This document shows, piece after piece, positions 1-7,840 of a stretch of DNA of 64,000 nucleotides. The notes under the pieces were generated by a model. The model made no database searches, was not told where the DNA came from, and saw nothing but the letters and a program-made list of their open reading frames with translations. The translations under genes and the position numbers were made by a program. This stretch comes from Xanthobacteraceae bacterium (GTDB lineage Bacteria > Pseudomonadota > Alphaproteobacteria > Rhizobiales > Xanthobacteraceae): NCBI GenBank assembly GCA_019746135.1, contig JAIESI010000054.1:1-64000 (forward strand), read 5' to 3'. Numbering within the stretch: the first letter of the stretch is position 1; the number at the start of each line of letters is the position of its first letter.

Positions 1-312
1 CGCAACGGCGAGGTCATCGCCCAGTTGCGCGGCGACGGGACCGGGCCACACACCATGGAGAACAGCTTCAAGAAGGCGTTCACGTCGCGCACCTTCCGCA
101 TCGCCTCGGGCGAGATGGAAAAGCGGCTGAAGGACAACCCGCAGATGGGCGCGCAGTACCTGACCGGCTTCACCACCGGGCGCGGCGCGCTGCCGATCAA
201 GATCGGCGAGGAGGTGGTCGGTGCGGCCGGCGCGTCGGGCGCCCCGGGCGGCGAGAAGGACGAGGCCTGCATCCAGACCGGGATCGACAAGATCAAGGAC
301 CAGCTCAAGTAG
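1..312 (+). CDS. GlcG/HbpS family heme-binding-like protein (C-terminal part)
   Basis: The open frame enters from the left edge, so the start lies outside the window; about 103 residues are visible. The segment reads like the C-terminal half of the GlcG/HbpS (DUF336) fold: a GPHT element, then RGALPIK, a GEEVVGAAGASGAPGG glycine-rich stretch, and the conserved ending KDEACIQTGIDKI. Family members bind heme or small ligands, or sit beside glycolate and other catabolic genes; the precise role is unknown. A codon at 25 could act as a start, but conserved sequence upstream of it (RNGEVIAQL) indicates the gene extends further left. No neighbour clarifies its job. Confidence 0.75.
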   Translation, partial: RNGEVIAQLRGDGTGPHTMENSFKKAFTSRTFRIASGEMEKRLKDNPQMGAQYLTGFTTGRGALPIKIGEEVVGAAGASGAPGGEKDEACIQTGIDKIKDQLK

Positions 313-317
313 CGGCG

Positions 318-374
318 GCAAAAGCGCGCGGTTCTGTCCTTTCCGAGGCGGGGCCGCGCCCCTGCCGCTTTTGC
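318..374 (+). terminator. Nested inverted repeat, possible terminator
   Basis: GCAAAAGCG at 318-326 pairs with CGCTTTTGC at 366-374, and a second GC-rich hairpin (GGGGC/GCCCC) lies inside near 351-363. It starts six bases after the stop of the GlcG-like gene. There is no clear T-run, so a terminator role is inference. Confidence 0.4.
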
Positions 375-470
375 GGCCACACGCGAAGTTGTTCGCGCGA
401 CGCCGCAATTGCCCGGTTCCGCATGCTAAGCTGCCTGCAGATGCGGTGCTGCGAGGCTCTGGGAATTGCT

Positions 471-1211
471 ATGCGTCTCCTCCGCCGGTTTGGCGCGCCG
501 CTCGTCGCGGGCTTGCTTCTCGCCCTGACGGCCCTGCCCGCATCCGCCCGCCTGCTGATCGAAATCGACAAGTCCAGCCAGCGCATGATCGTGTCGCAGG
601 ACGGCGTCCGCATTCACGTCTGGCCGGTGTCGACCGGCTTGCGCCGCTACGACACGCCGTCGGGCTCCTACACGCCGTTCCGGATGGAGAAGGATCACTT
701 CAGCCGCGAGTGGGACGACGCGCCGATGCCGCACTCGATCTTCTTCACGGCCAAGGGCCACGCGATCCACGGCAGCGATCACGTGCGCAATCTCGGCCGG
801 CCGGCGTCGCACGGTTGCGTGCGACTCCACCGGCAGCACGCCGCGACCCTGTTCAGCCTGGTGCGACAGGAGGGCATGGCCAATGTCCGCGTCGTGCTGT
901 CCGGCGCGGTGCCATCGGCGAGCGATCCGGCCGTCGCCCGCCGCGCCCCGGGCTATGGCGAACAGCCGGGCTATATCGGGCAAAGCTATCCGGACCAGAG
1001 TTATCCGGGCCAAGGTTATGCGAACCAGGGCTATCCGAACCAAGGCTACGAAATGACCTCGCCGCGCGCTTATCGCTACGACCGCCGCGAGGCCGCGCCG
1101 CCGCGCAGCGGCCACTGGGTGCAGCAACCCGACGGCTCGCGCGTGTTCTACGACCGCGAGCGCATGCCGCCGCCTCCGCCGTTCTACGCGCCGCGCCCGC
1201 CGGGCTGGTGA
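471..1211 (+). CDS. L,D-transpeptidase (YkuD domain), exported
   Basis: A 246-residue protein whose first 27 residues form a Sec signal peptide (RLLRRFGAP, hydrophobic core, ASA cleavage site). The YkuD/ErfK catalytic domain spans about residues 28-145, with HG at 100-101 and the nucleophile motif SHGCVRL at 113-119 (Cys116). Enzymes of this family form 3-3 cross-links in peptidoglycan or attach proteins to it in the periplasm. The C-terminal 100 residues are a low-complexity tail rich in Gly, Tyr, Pro and Gln with repeated QGY/QSY units, ending in a proline-rich stretch. The start at 471 puts the signal peptide at the N-terminus; an in-frame ATG at 423 would add 16 residues that look unlike a signal. 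Confidence 0.88.
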   Translation: MRLLRRFGAPLVAGLLLALTALPASARLLIEIDKSSQRMIVSQDGVRIHVWPVSTGLRRYDTPSGSYTPFRMEKDHFSREWDDAPMPHSIFFTAKGHAIHGSDHVRNLGRPASHGCVRLHRQHAATLFSLVRQEGMANVRVVLSGAVPSASDPAVARRAPGYGEQPGYIGQSYPDQSYPGQGYANQGYPNQGYEMTSPRAYRYDRREAAPPRSGHWVQQPDGSRVFYDRERMPPPPPFYAPRPPGW

Positions 1212-1272
1212 GATCGAAATTCGCTCGGCATCGGCGGTGCCATCCCTCCCCGCGCAGGCAATCGCACCTCGC

Positions 1273-1501
1273 TCAACTCGGGCGGTGCGCTCCCTCCCCC
1301 TGAAAGGGGGAGGGTTGGGGTGGGGGTCAGCACGAGCGTGACGCTGGAAGTCATCGCGACGTAGATCAGCGAATTGAGCCCGGCAGCGGCGCGATCTGGT
1401 CTGCGTTGGCCTGTCGAGCGCTCCGCGCGTCTTCCACGCCCAAACGACCCCCACCCCGACCCTCCCCCTTTCAGGGGGAGGGAGCTCAGCACCCGAGTTG
1501 C
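1273..1501. repeat. Paired inverted REP-like palindromes (REPIN-like)
   Basis: This is the main content of the 360 bp between the L,D-transpeptidase and the TetR gene. A perfect 9-bp hairpin (CCCTCCCCC/GGGGGAGGG, 5-base loop) lies at 1292-1314 and again at 1460-1482. The whole left block (about 1273-1328) recurs on the right (about 1446-1501) as its reverse complement with few differences. Two REP-like palindromes in inverted orientation around about 115 bp of spacer is the layout of REPIN or BIME elements. No coding content seen. Confidence 0.7.
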
Positions 1502-1571
1502 TCCACGTGCGAATCCCATGCCTCGCGCAAACCGATGAGACCGCGGGTGTCGCGGCACTTCAATCCAAGCC

Positions 1572-2144
1572 TTAACCCGCGCCGGCGATCGCCTGCAGCA
1601 TCGCTTCGACCGCAGCCGCGGGCGTCAATCCGCTCTCGCGCACCAGCGTCCGCCAGGTGAAGAAGCTCAGCGCGAGATGCAGCATCGCGCGCTGCTTGGC
1701 GCTGAGCGTCTCGCCGAGCACCTCGTGGTGCGCGTCAAAATACGGCCCCCACAGCGAGGTCGAAGTCTCCTTGATCAACGGGCTGATTTCGGCATCGCGC
1801 AACACGCATGCGGTCAGCTCGGCGTTGCGCTCGTACCAGGCGTAGACCGCGGCAAGGCCCGTGCGCAGCCGCCTGTCGCGGTCGGCGATGGCCCGCCAGG
1901 GCGCGGCGTCCGGCGGCGGATCGCGCTCCATGGTCAGACCCGAGCAGGCGTGGATGAGGCTCCGCTCGTCGGGAAAGTGCGCATAGAACGTGTGGCGCTG
2001 AACGCCGGCGCGCTCGGCCACCATGCTGACGGTCGTGCGCACCGGCCCGACGCTGCTGTGCAGCTCGACCGCGGCCTCGACGATCTTCCGCCGGGTGTCG
2101 GCCTGCTGCTCGGCCCGGCGTTTCATGGTGTAGGTCCGGGTCAT
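1572..2144 (-). CDS. TetR/AcrR family transcriptional regulator
   Basis: A 190-residue protein with a TetR-type helix-turn-helix near the N-terminus: TRRKIVEAAVEL, then VSMVAERAGVQRHTFYAHF at about residues 40-58, followed by a divergent ligand-binding region. It is divergently transcribed from the MBL-fold gene at 2274, with a 129-bp shared intergenic region, so it probably represses that gene and itself (inference from layout). A second in-frame ATG at 2126 (MKRRAEQQ) is an equally plausible start; neither has a strong ribosome binding site. The ligand cannot be predicted. Confidence 0.85.
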   Translation of the reverse strand: MTRTYTMKRRAEQQADTRRKIVEAAVELHSSVGPVRTTVSMVAERAGVQRHTFYAHFPDERSLIHACSGLTMERDPPPDAAPWRAIADRDRRLRTGLAAVYAWYERNAELTACVLRDAEISPLIKETSTSLWGPYFDAHHEVLGETLSAKQRAMLHLALSFFTWRTLVRESGLTPAAAVEAMLQAIAGAG

Positions 2145-2273
2145 CTTAATTTCATTGCACGTTCATGTGTATTGATTATTGACAGCCGCACCTTATTTCA
2201 TTACACACATATGTATCATCAAATTATCCCGGCGTCCAGCCAGCCGGAACCGTCTGTTTTGTGGAGGAATTTC
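2145..2273. promoter_or_regulatory. Divergent promoter region with candidate TetR operator
   Basis: An A/T-rich spacer between tetR-like and MBL genes. ATGTGTA near 2165-2171 and TACACACAT near 2202-2210 are inverted half-sites about 30 bp apart, and CATATG is at the centre of the right-hand site. A GGAGGA Shine-Dalgarno lies 5-10 bases before the ATG at 2274. Operator assignment is inference from symmetry and position only. Confidence 0.4.
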
Positions 2274-3005
2274 ATGGAAACCAGGATCAGCGAGATCGCC
2301 GACGGCATCTATCGGCTCTCGACCTTCGTGCCGGACATCGCCCCGCCGGCCGGCTTCACCTTCAATCAGTTTCTCATTCTCGGCGACGAGCCGCTGATGT
2401 TTCACACCGGCTTGCGCAGGATGTTTCCGCTCAACCGTGATGCGCTTGCCCGCATCATTCCGCCCGAGCGGCTGCGCTGGATCGCCTTCGGCCATTTCGA
2501 GGCCGACGAATGCGGCGCGATGAACGAGTGGCTCGTGGTCGCGCCAAACGCTGAGCTCGCGCATGGCCACACCGGCTGCATGGTGTCGCTGAACGACATG
2601 GCGGACCGCGCGCCGCGCGTCCTCGCCGACGGCGAGACGATCGACCTCGGCGGCGGCAAAAGGGTCCGCTACATCGACACGCCGCACACGCCGCACGGCT
2701 GGGACGCCGGCGTCGTCTACGAGGAGTCGACGACGACGCTGCTGTGCGGCGACCTCTTCACCCAGCTCGGCGATGGCCCGGCGCTGACCGAGCGCGACGT
2801 CGTCGGGCCGGCCATCGCCGCCGAGGATCTGTTCAAATATTCGAGCCTCGCCCCAAGCATGGGAACGACGATCCGGTCGCTGGCCGGGACATCGCCGCGC
2901 ACGCTGGCGCTGATGCACGGCCCATCCTTCTCGGGCGATGGCGCGGCTGCGCTGCGCACGCTTGCCGATGATTACGACCGGCGCATCCGAACCGCCGCAA
3001 GCTGA
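2274..3005 (+). CDS. MBL-fold protein with flavodiiron-type metal motif
   Basis: A 243-residue single-domain metallo-beta-lactamase-fold protein. The metal motif is H74-F-E76-A-D78-E79 rather than the HxHxDH of zinc hydrolases, followed by a His in TPHTPHGWD (138-141), Asp160 (CGDLF) and a late His215 (LMHGPSF). This H-x-E-x-D pattern is that of the diiron site of flavodiiron proteins and of standalone oxygen-binding diiron proteins; no flavodoxin domain is attached. A role in oxygen or nitric oxide sensing or reduction is therefore possible, though many such proteins are labelled only as hydrolases. It has a good GGAGGA site before the ATG and is divergent from a TetR regulator. Confidence 0.8.
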   Translation: METRISEIADGIYRLSTFVPDIAPPAGFTFNQFLILGDEPLMFHTGLRRMFPLNRDALARIIPPERLRWIAFGHFEADECGAMNEWLVVAPNAELAHGHTGCMVSLNDMADRAPRVLADGETIDLGGGKRVRYIDTPHTPHGWDAGVVYEESTTTLLCGDLFTQLGDGPALTERDVVGPAIAAEDLFKYSSLAPSMGTTIRSLAGTSPRTLALMHGPSFSGDGAAALRTLADDYDRRIRTAAS

Positions 3006-3098
3006 ACGCATCAAGCCGAAGCCCGGCTGCCCGCCAGGGCGTGAAAAGCGCGGCAACGCGCATGAAGCGAGACGCATTTTTTTGGAATGGAGACTGTT

Positions 3099-3377
3099 GT
3101 GACCGACACTGTTTTTCACTCGACCGCTTTCGCCTCCAGCGCAACCTCGCGGATCCGGCGGTTTGCCGGACGCCTGGAACGATTTTTCGGCAATGCAACG
3201 ATGGCCATCAGCACGCATGACGCGCTGGAAGAATTGCCCGACGGCGTATTGAGGGACATGGGGCTCGTGCGAAGCGAAATCCCGTTCGTCGCTTGCACGC
3301 TTGCGCGCTTGCCTCGCGGCTTCGCAGGGGGCGCGGGCCCTAGCCGCCGGCGAGCCACACCGCGTAGCGCGCCTTGA
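3099..3377 (+). CDS. Small DUF1127-like protein
   Basis: A 92-residue protein whose middle (EELPDGVLRDMGLVRSEIP) matches the DUF1127 (YjiS-like) signature in which a short Leu-Arg-Asp-x-Gly-Leu-x-Arg helix follows a basic N-terminal helix (RIRRFAGRLERFF). Such proteins are common small regulators or stress-linked proteins in Rhizobiales; some bind RNA. I chose the GTG at 3099 because GGAG lies six bases before it; an ATG at 3087 has no spaced site. The C-terminus runs past the usual end and overlaps the convergent SnoaL-like gene by 38 bp, so the last 25 residues may be readthrough after a lost stop. Confidence 0.6.
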   Translation: MTDTVFHSTAFASSATSRIRRFAGRLERFFGNATMAISTHDALEELPDGVLRDMGLVRSEIPFVACTLARLPRGFAGGAGPSRRRATPRSAP

Positions 3378-3930
3378 GCGCCTCGGTCTCCGGCCGCCCG
3401 TCGTAATGCACCGGCTCGGCGAGCGTCCGGCCCGCCGCGTGCACGCGATAGGCCATGTAGCGGTACGGCGCGGGATATTTGTGCGCGTCGGCGCGCGCCA
3501 TCAGCGCGTCGAACTTGTGCGACGGCTCGACCGGATCGAGCCGGTCCTTCTCGTACAGCGCCGCGCGCTCGACCATCTTCCAGACACCGCCGCGCTTTTC
3601 CAGCCGGTCGAGGAAGCGGCCGTTGGAGGTGAGATCGACGACGATGCCCTCGATGGTCTGGCGCACCAGGATGGCGACGCTGGTCTCCGCGGTGGCACGC
3701 GCGCCTTTCACCGCAACGCGCGCCGGCCACAGCAGGTGCTTCGCTTCGGTGCCTTTGCCGAAGTTGCGCTGGCAGTGCGCGACGAATTCGGGGTACGGCC
3801 CGCGAAACCACGACACCGCGATTTCGCCGCCGGCATGAAACACCGCGGCGAGATCGTCCCACTTGCCCTGGTCGCGTGCGAAGCCCCAGGCCTGAACCAG
3901 CTCGGCGCAAATGACTTTGTCGCTGTCCAT
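3340..3930 (-). CDS. NTF2/SnoaL-like domain protein
   Basis: A 196-residue protein of the NTF2-like superfamily, SnoaL_4 type: an N-terminal helix (CAELVQAWGFARDQGKWDD), then LAAVFHAGGEIAVSW and a beta-rich cone with RFLDRLEKRGGVWKMVERAALYEKDR near the C-terminus. Family members are ring hydroxylase small subunits, dehydratases, isomerases or ligand binders; nothing here identifies the substrate. The ATG at 3930 is preferred over one 21 codons upstream because that extension would be encoded by the neighbouring tandem repeat. Convergent with the DUF1127 gene and divergent from prmA. Confidence 0.75.
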   Translation of the reverse strand: MDSDKVICAELVQAWGFARDQGKWDDLAAVFHAGGEIAVSWFRGPYPEFVAHCQRNFGKGTEAKHLLWPARVAVKGARATAETSVAILVRQTIEGIVVDLTSNGRFLDRLEKRGGVWKMVERAALYEKDRLDPVEPSHKFDALMARADAHKYPAPYRYMAYRVHAAGRTLAEPVHYDGRPETEALKARYAVWLAGG

Positions 3931-3943
3931 GCAAGCCCCATAA

Positions 3944-4075
3944 GCGCGATTGCGCGCGTCCCTAGGCGCGTTGACGCGCGTTCTTAAGCGCATTGACGCG
4001 CGTCCGTAAGCGCGTTGACGCGCGTCTTTGACGCGCTATGGACGCGCTATGGACGCGCTATGGACGCGCTATGCC
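3944..4075. repeat. Tandem repeat array (22-bp and 11-bp units)
   Basis: Four 22-bp units (3944-3965, 3966-3987, 3988-4009, 4010-4031), each starting with a GCGCxxTTGxCGCGCGT-like block, run straight into four 11-bp units CGCGCTATGGA (4032-4042, 4043-4053, 4054-4064, 4065-4075, the last differing at its end). The arrays sit between two divergent genes. The junction 4018-4041 is a near-perfect copy (one mismatch) of a 24-bp sequence also found at 46984-47007 and 59800-59823. Confidence 0.9.
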
Positions 4076-4193
4076 CCACCCGCGGTTGCTGATCGTTCCG
4101 GGGATAACCCTTGGGAAAAACCGTCAACGATGCTGTGTATATCTTGTCGATAATTCCTGTGGAAGTTCGGCCCCGCGCCGGGCATAAACCGCT

Positions 4194-5114
4194 GTGACCA
4201 AATCCCAGAAATCCACGCCGCAAGCCGCAGCCGGTGCCGCGACCTATGTCGCGCGCCTGGCCGCCGATCAAGCCACCGCGCGCCGCATCGCCGACCTGCT
4301 CGCCGAAAGCCTCGACCCGGCCGAAACGGCCTGCGCGGCCTTCGAGCAGCCGAACGGCCGCTGGCAGGTCGACGCGCATTTCCGCGTGCCCCCCGACGAG
4401 GCGAGCCTGCGCGAGGTGATTGCACTCGCCGGCGGCGAACAGCTCGCGCGGTCCATGACCGTGCAGAAGGTCGAGCCGCGCAACTGGGTGCAGGAAAGCC
4501 TGATCGGCCTGCGCCCGGTCAGCGCCGGCCGCTTCGTGGTGCACGGCGCGCATGACCGCGACCGCGTGCCCGCCCATTGCATCAGCATCGAGATCGAGGC
4601 CGCGACCGCGTTCGGCACCGGCCATCACGGCACCACGCGCGGCTGCCTGCTGGCGCTCGATTTTCTCGCGCGCAACTACCGGCCGCGCTACATCCTCGAT
4701 CTCGGCACCGGCTCGGGCGTTCTCGCGATCGCCGCGGCGAAGCTGTTCCGCGTGCCGGTGCTCGCCACCGACATCGATGCGCGCTCGGTCCAGGTGGCGC
4801 GCGACAACGCGCGGCTGAACGGCGTCGGCGCGTTCGTCACCGCGGTCCACGCCGGAGACCTGCGCGCGCCGGAGATCGCGCGCCGCGCGCCGTTCGATCT
4901 GGTGCTGTCGAACATCCTGCTGCGGCCGCTGCAGCGGCTCGCCGCGCCAATGGCGCGGCAGCTGATGCCGAACGCGCGTGTGGTGCTGTCGGGAGTTCTG
5001 AAGACGCAGGCCAACGCGGCGCTGAGCGCCTACCGCGCTCAGGGCTTGATGCTCGAGCGCTCGTTTCCGCTCGACGGCTGGTTCACGCCGCTGATGGTGG
5101 CATCGAGCGGATGA
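4194..5114 (+). CDS. prmA: Ribosomal protein L11 methyltransferase
   Basis: A 306-residue SAM-dependent methyltransferase that methylates lysine and N-terminal amines of ribosomal protein L11. The N-terminal substrate-binding domain covers about residues 15-110; the family loop FGTGHHGTT is at 140-148 (usually FGTGTHPTT), SAM motif I is DLGTGSGVLAIAA at 169-181, and LSNILLRPL stands in for the catalytic NILxxPL motif. The length is normal for alphaproteobacterial PrmA. The GTG at 4194 is the first start in frame after the upstream repeat. Two substitutions in the otherwise strict FGTGxHxTT loop are worth noting, but the catalytic elements are intact. Confidence 0.9.
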   Translation: MTKSQKSTPQAAAGAATYVARLAADQATARRIADLLAESLDPAETACAAFEQPNGRWQVDAHFRVPPDEASLREVIALAGGEQLARSMTVQKVEPRNWVQESLIGLRPVSAGRFVVHGAHDRDRVPAHCISIEIEAATAFGTGHHGTTRGCLLALDFLARNYRPRYILDLGTGSGVLAIAAAKLFRVPVLATDIDARSVQVARDNARLNGVGAFVTAVHAGDLRAPEIARRAPFDLVLSNILLRPLQRLAAPMARQLMPNARVVLSGVLKTQANAALSAYRAQGLMLERSFPLDGWFTPLMVASSG

Positions 5115-5242
5115 CTGCGGCTGATGACCCGATGCGAATGACGCATCTGCCATTCCGCCAGCGTGTCGAGCAGACGCAGCAACGCGCCGCGCCGCGGCGT
5201 GGTTTCCGGTGAATCCGACGTTCCAAATGTCAACGCAGCCAT
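5039..5242 (-). CDS. Possible small protein
   Basis: A 67-codon frame with the amphipathic stretch RRGALLRLLDTLAEWQMRHS, similar in style to the tiny basic proteins common in Rhizobiales. GGGAAGAG lies a few bases before the ATG. The last 25 residues are antisense to the end of prmA, which weakens the case. The rest of the gap up to 5523 holds short A/T-richer stretches but no other gene I can support. Confidence 0.3.
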   Translation of the reverse strand: MAALTFGTSDSPETTPRRGALLRLLDTLAEWQMRHSHRVISRSHPLDATISGVNQPSSGNERSSIKP

Positions 5243-5523
5243 GAGACTCTTCCCAAACTGAAAAGCTCAGCTCGCCAACGCCATAAGCTTCCGCAATGTT
5301 TCAATAATGCTATTTGTAGCGGTTCCCGGAACGACCGGCTCCAGGCAAACCAGCATGGGTCCAATGACCCTGCTGCATATTGTCGCAGATTAAACGCTAA
5401 GGCACTGATTGGCAAGCTGAAAAACGTGTTCTTCCCACGCGGCGGCGGACCGCCGCAACGACCGCAAGTTTCCGTGACGGACGCAGCACCCGGATCGGGG
5501 CACCGCGCCCGCCACGGAGGAAC

Positions 5524-5691
5524 TCAGCGGGCGAACGGAAGCGAGTCCTCATTGCGCTCGTTGATCTTCCATCCGGCCTGCTCCAGCTCGAACGGCAGCA
5601 GGATGCCGTGACGCTTCAGCTCTTCCGTCGCCTTGCGCTGACGGGCAGCGATCATCGCGGCATAGAAGCGGGACAGCAGGCTGATCAGCAT
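5524..5691 (-). CDS. Small basic hypothetical protein
   Basis: A 55-residue protein with an amphipathic, basic first half (SRFYAAMIAARQRKATEELK) and a second half HGILLPFELEQAGWKINER. A textbook AAGGAG site sits six bases before the ATG at 5691, which both selects this start and supports real expression. Function unknown; small proteins of this style are widespread in Rhizobiales. The 300 bp from here to 5991 contain only a likely promoter region for the peptidase gene. Confidence 0.55.
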   Translation of the reverse strand: MLISLLSRFYAAMIAARQRKATEELKRHGILLPFELEQAGWKINERNEDSLPFAR

Positions 5692-5991
5692 GGGGAAACT
5701 CCTTGTCTTGAACACCGAGACCGGTGACCGATCCCCTCCCGATCACCCGTCTTTCTGCAGTGCAATATAGGACGCTTCGACTAAAGTCGGTAGCCCTTCC
5801 AGTGCATAGGTAACGATCTAACCCCGCATTTTAAAAGGATTAATTCGGATTTCTGATCGGGAATATCAAATTCGGGAATGCCGCATTGTCACCTTATTTG
5901 CTGCAACGCACATAAAAGCCTCGGCAACCATCCACCGCCGCGCCGGCGTGCAATTGCCGCGCCTGCCCATGGCACCTAGATTGCCCCGGTG

Positions 5992-7836
5992 ATGTTCGAA
6001 GCGCGTTTCCAGTCGTTCGACGACCCCGCTCCAGCGCAGACCGGACCGCGGGTCGAGACCCTGCGCGCCGAGCTGTCCAAACGCGGGCTGACCGGCTTCA
6101 TCCTGCCCCGCGCCGACCGCCACCAGAACGAATACGTGCCCCCGTCCGAGGAGCGGCTCGCCTGGCTGACCGGCTTCACCGGCTCGGCCGGCACCACGGT
6201 GGTCCTGGCGGACCGCGCGGCGCTGTTCGTCGACGGCCGGTACACGCTGCAGGCCGGCATGCAGGTCGACACCTCGGTGTTCACGATCGTCAATGTCGGC
6301 GAAACGCCGCCCGACAAGTGGCTCACGCAGAATCTCGCCGCCGGAGCCAAGCTCGGCTACGACCCGTGGCTGCACACCGTCGACGGCGCGGAGAAGCTTG
6401 CGCGCGCCTGCACCGATGCGGGCGCGACGCTGACGCCGGCCGAGCCCAATCCGGTCGATGCGATCTGGACCGACCGGCCGGCACCGCCGACGGGCGCGGT
6501 GACGCTGCACGATTTCCGCTATGCCGGCGAATATGCGAGCTCCAAGCTCAACCGCATCCGCACCGAGGTCGGGAACCTGCGCGCCGACGCGCTGGTGATT
6601 TCCGATCCGCATGCGGTGGCCTGGGCCTTCAACATCCGCGGCTCGGATGTCGCGCACACGCCGCTGCCGATCGCATTCGCCATCGTGCCGCAGGAGGGCA
6701 AGCCCGCGCTCTATATCGACAGCGCCAAGCTTTCCAACGCGGTGCGGCACAATCTCGAAGAGATCGCCAACGTCCGCGAATCGGCCGATTTCACCCGCGA
6801 GCTCACCGCGCTCGGCCTCACCGGCAAGACCGTGCGGCTCGATCAGGCGACCGCGGCCGATGCGCTGGCCCGCATCGTCAACGACTCCGGCGGCAAGGTG
6901 ACGCGCGGCGCCGATCCGATCGCGCTGATGAAGGCGGTGAAGAACCCGGTCGAGATCGAAGGCGCGCACGAGGCGCACCTGCGCGACGGCGTGGCGATGA
7001 CGCGCTTTCTCGCCTGGTTCGACCGCGAAGCGCCGAAGGGCGAGCTGACCGAGATTGCCGCCGTCGAGGCGCTGGAAAGCTTTCGCCGCGACACCGGTTT
7101 GCTCAAGGATGTGTCGTTCCCCTCGATCTCAGGTGCGGGTCCCGACGGCGCCATCGTGCACTACCGGGTGACGCGCGGGACCGACCGTCCGATTCAAACC
7201 GGCGAGCTGTTTCTGATCGACTCCGGCGGCCAGTACGAGGACGGCACCACCGACATCACCCGCACGGTCGCGGTCGGCGAGCCGACGCAGGAGATGCGCG
7301 AGCGCTTCACGCTGGTGCTGAAGGGCCATATCGCCATCGCCCGCGCGGTGTTTCCCGACGGCATCACCGGCGCGCAGCTCGATCCGTTCGCGCGGCAGTT
7401 TCTCTGGGCCGCGGGCCTCGATTTCGACCACGGCACCGGCCATGGCGTCGGCAGCTATCTGTCGGTGCATGAAGGGCCGGCGCGCATCTCCAAGCTCGGC
7501 AACGCGCCGCTCAAACGCGGCATGATCCTGTCGAACGAGCCCGGCTACTACAAGACCGGCGAATACGGCATCCGCATCGAAAACCTGGTGCTGGTGGCCG
7601 AAGGCGCGGCTGTTGCAGGCGGCGAGAAGCCGCTGAACGCCTTCCAGACGCTGACACTGGTGCCGATCGACCGCCGGCTGATCGAAATGTCGATGCTCAC
7701 CTACGACGAGATCTCCTGGATCGAGATCTATCACGCCCGGGTCGCCGCGGCGCTGATGCCGCTGGTCGACAAGGAAACGGCGGACTGGCTCGCCGCCGCG
7801 ACCCTGCCGCTCGGGCAAGAGCCGTCCGAAGGCTGA
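5992..7836 (+). CDS. Xaa-Pro aminopeptidase (M24B family)
   Basis: A 614-residue cytosolic metallopeptidase that removes an N-terminal residue preceding proline. The length fits the long three-domain aminopeptidase P form: two creatinase-N-like domains (about residues 15-155 and 165-320), the pita-bread catalytic domain (about 325-540) and a C-terminal M24_C extension to the end. Dinuclear metal ligands are visible: D410 in LIDSGGQ, D421 in TTDITRT, H480 in HGTGHGVG, and Glu in SNEPGYY and RIENLV. A GTG lies one codon upstream; ATG is preferred. The MFS gene begins five bases after the stop, so the two may be cotranscribed. Confidence 0.92.
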   Translation: MFEARFQSFDDPAPAQTGPRVETLRAELSKRGLTGFILPRADRHQNEYVPPSEERLAWLTGFTGSAGTTVVLADRAALFVDGRYTLQAGMQVDTSVFTIVNVGETPPDKWLTQNLAAGAKLGYDPWLHTVDGAEKLARACTDAGATLTPAEPNPVDAIWTDRPAPPTGAVTLHDFRYAGEYASSKLNRIRTEVGNLRADALVISDPHAVAWAFNIRGSDVAHTPLPIAFAIVPQEGKPALYIDSAKLSNAVRHNLEEIANVRESADFTRELTALGLTGKTVRLDQATAADALARIVNDSGGKVTRGADPIALMKAVKNPVEIEGAHEAHLRDGVAMTRFLAWFDREAPKGELTEIAAVEALESFRRDTGLLKDVSFPSISGAGPDGAIVHYRVTRGTDRPIQTGELFLIDSGGQYEDGTTDITRTVAVGEPTQEMRERFTLVLKGHIAIARAVFPDGITGAQLDPFARQFLWAAGLDFDHGTGHGVGSYLSVHEGPARISKLGNAPLKRGMILSNEPGYYKTGEYGIRIENLVLVAEGAAVAGGEKPLNAFQTLTLVPIDRRLIEMSMLTYDEISWIEIYHARVAAALMPLVDKETADWLAAATLPLGQEPSEG

Positions 7837-7840
7837 CGCG

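Noticed and set aside
221-1303. 360-codon frame covering the L,D-transpeptidase
   Set aside because: Arg/Pro/Ala-rich shadow of the real gene in another frame.
2145-2273. Riboswitch before the MBL gene
   Set aside because: Short A/T-rich spacer with operator-like symmetry but no long structured leader.
3944-4075. CRISPR array
   Set aside because: Units are contiguous with no unique spacers and no cas genes are present.
5230-5415. 61-codon minus-strand frame
   Set aside because: No ribosome binding site or recognisable pattern.
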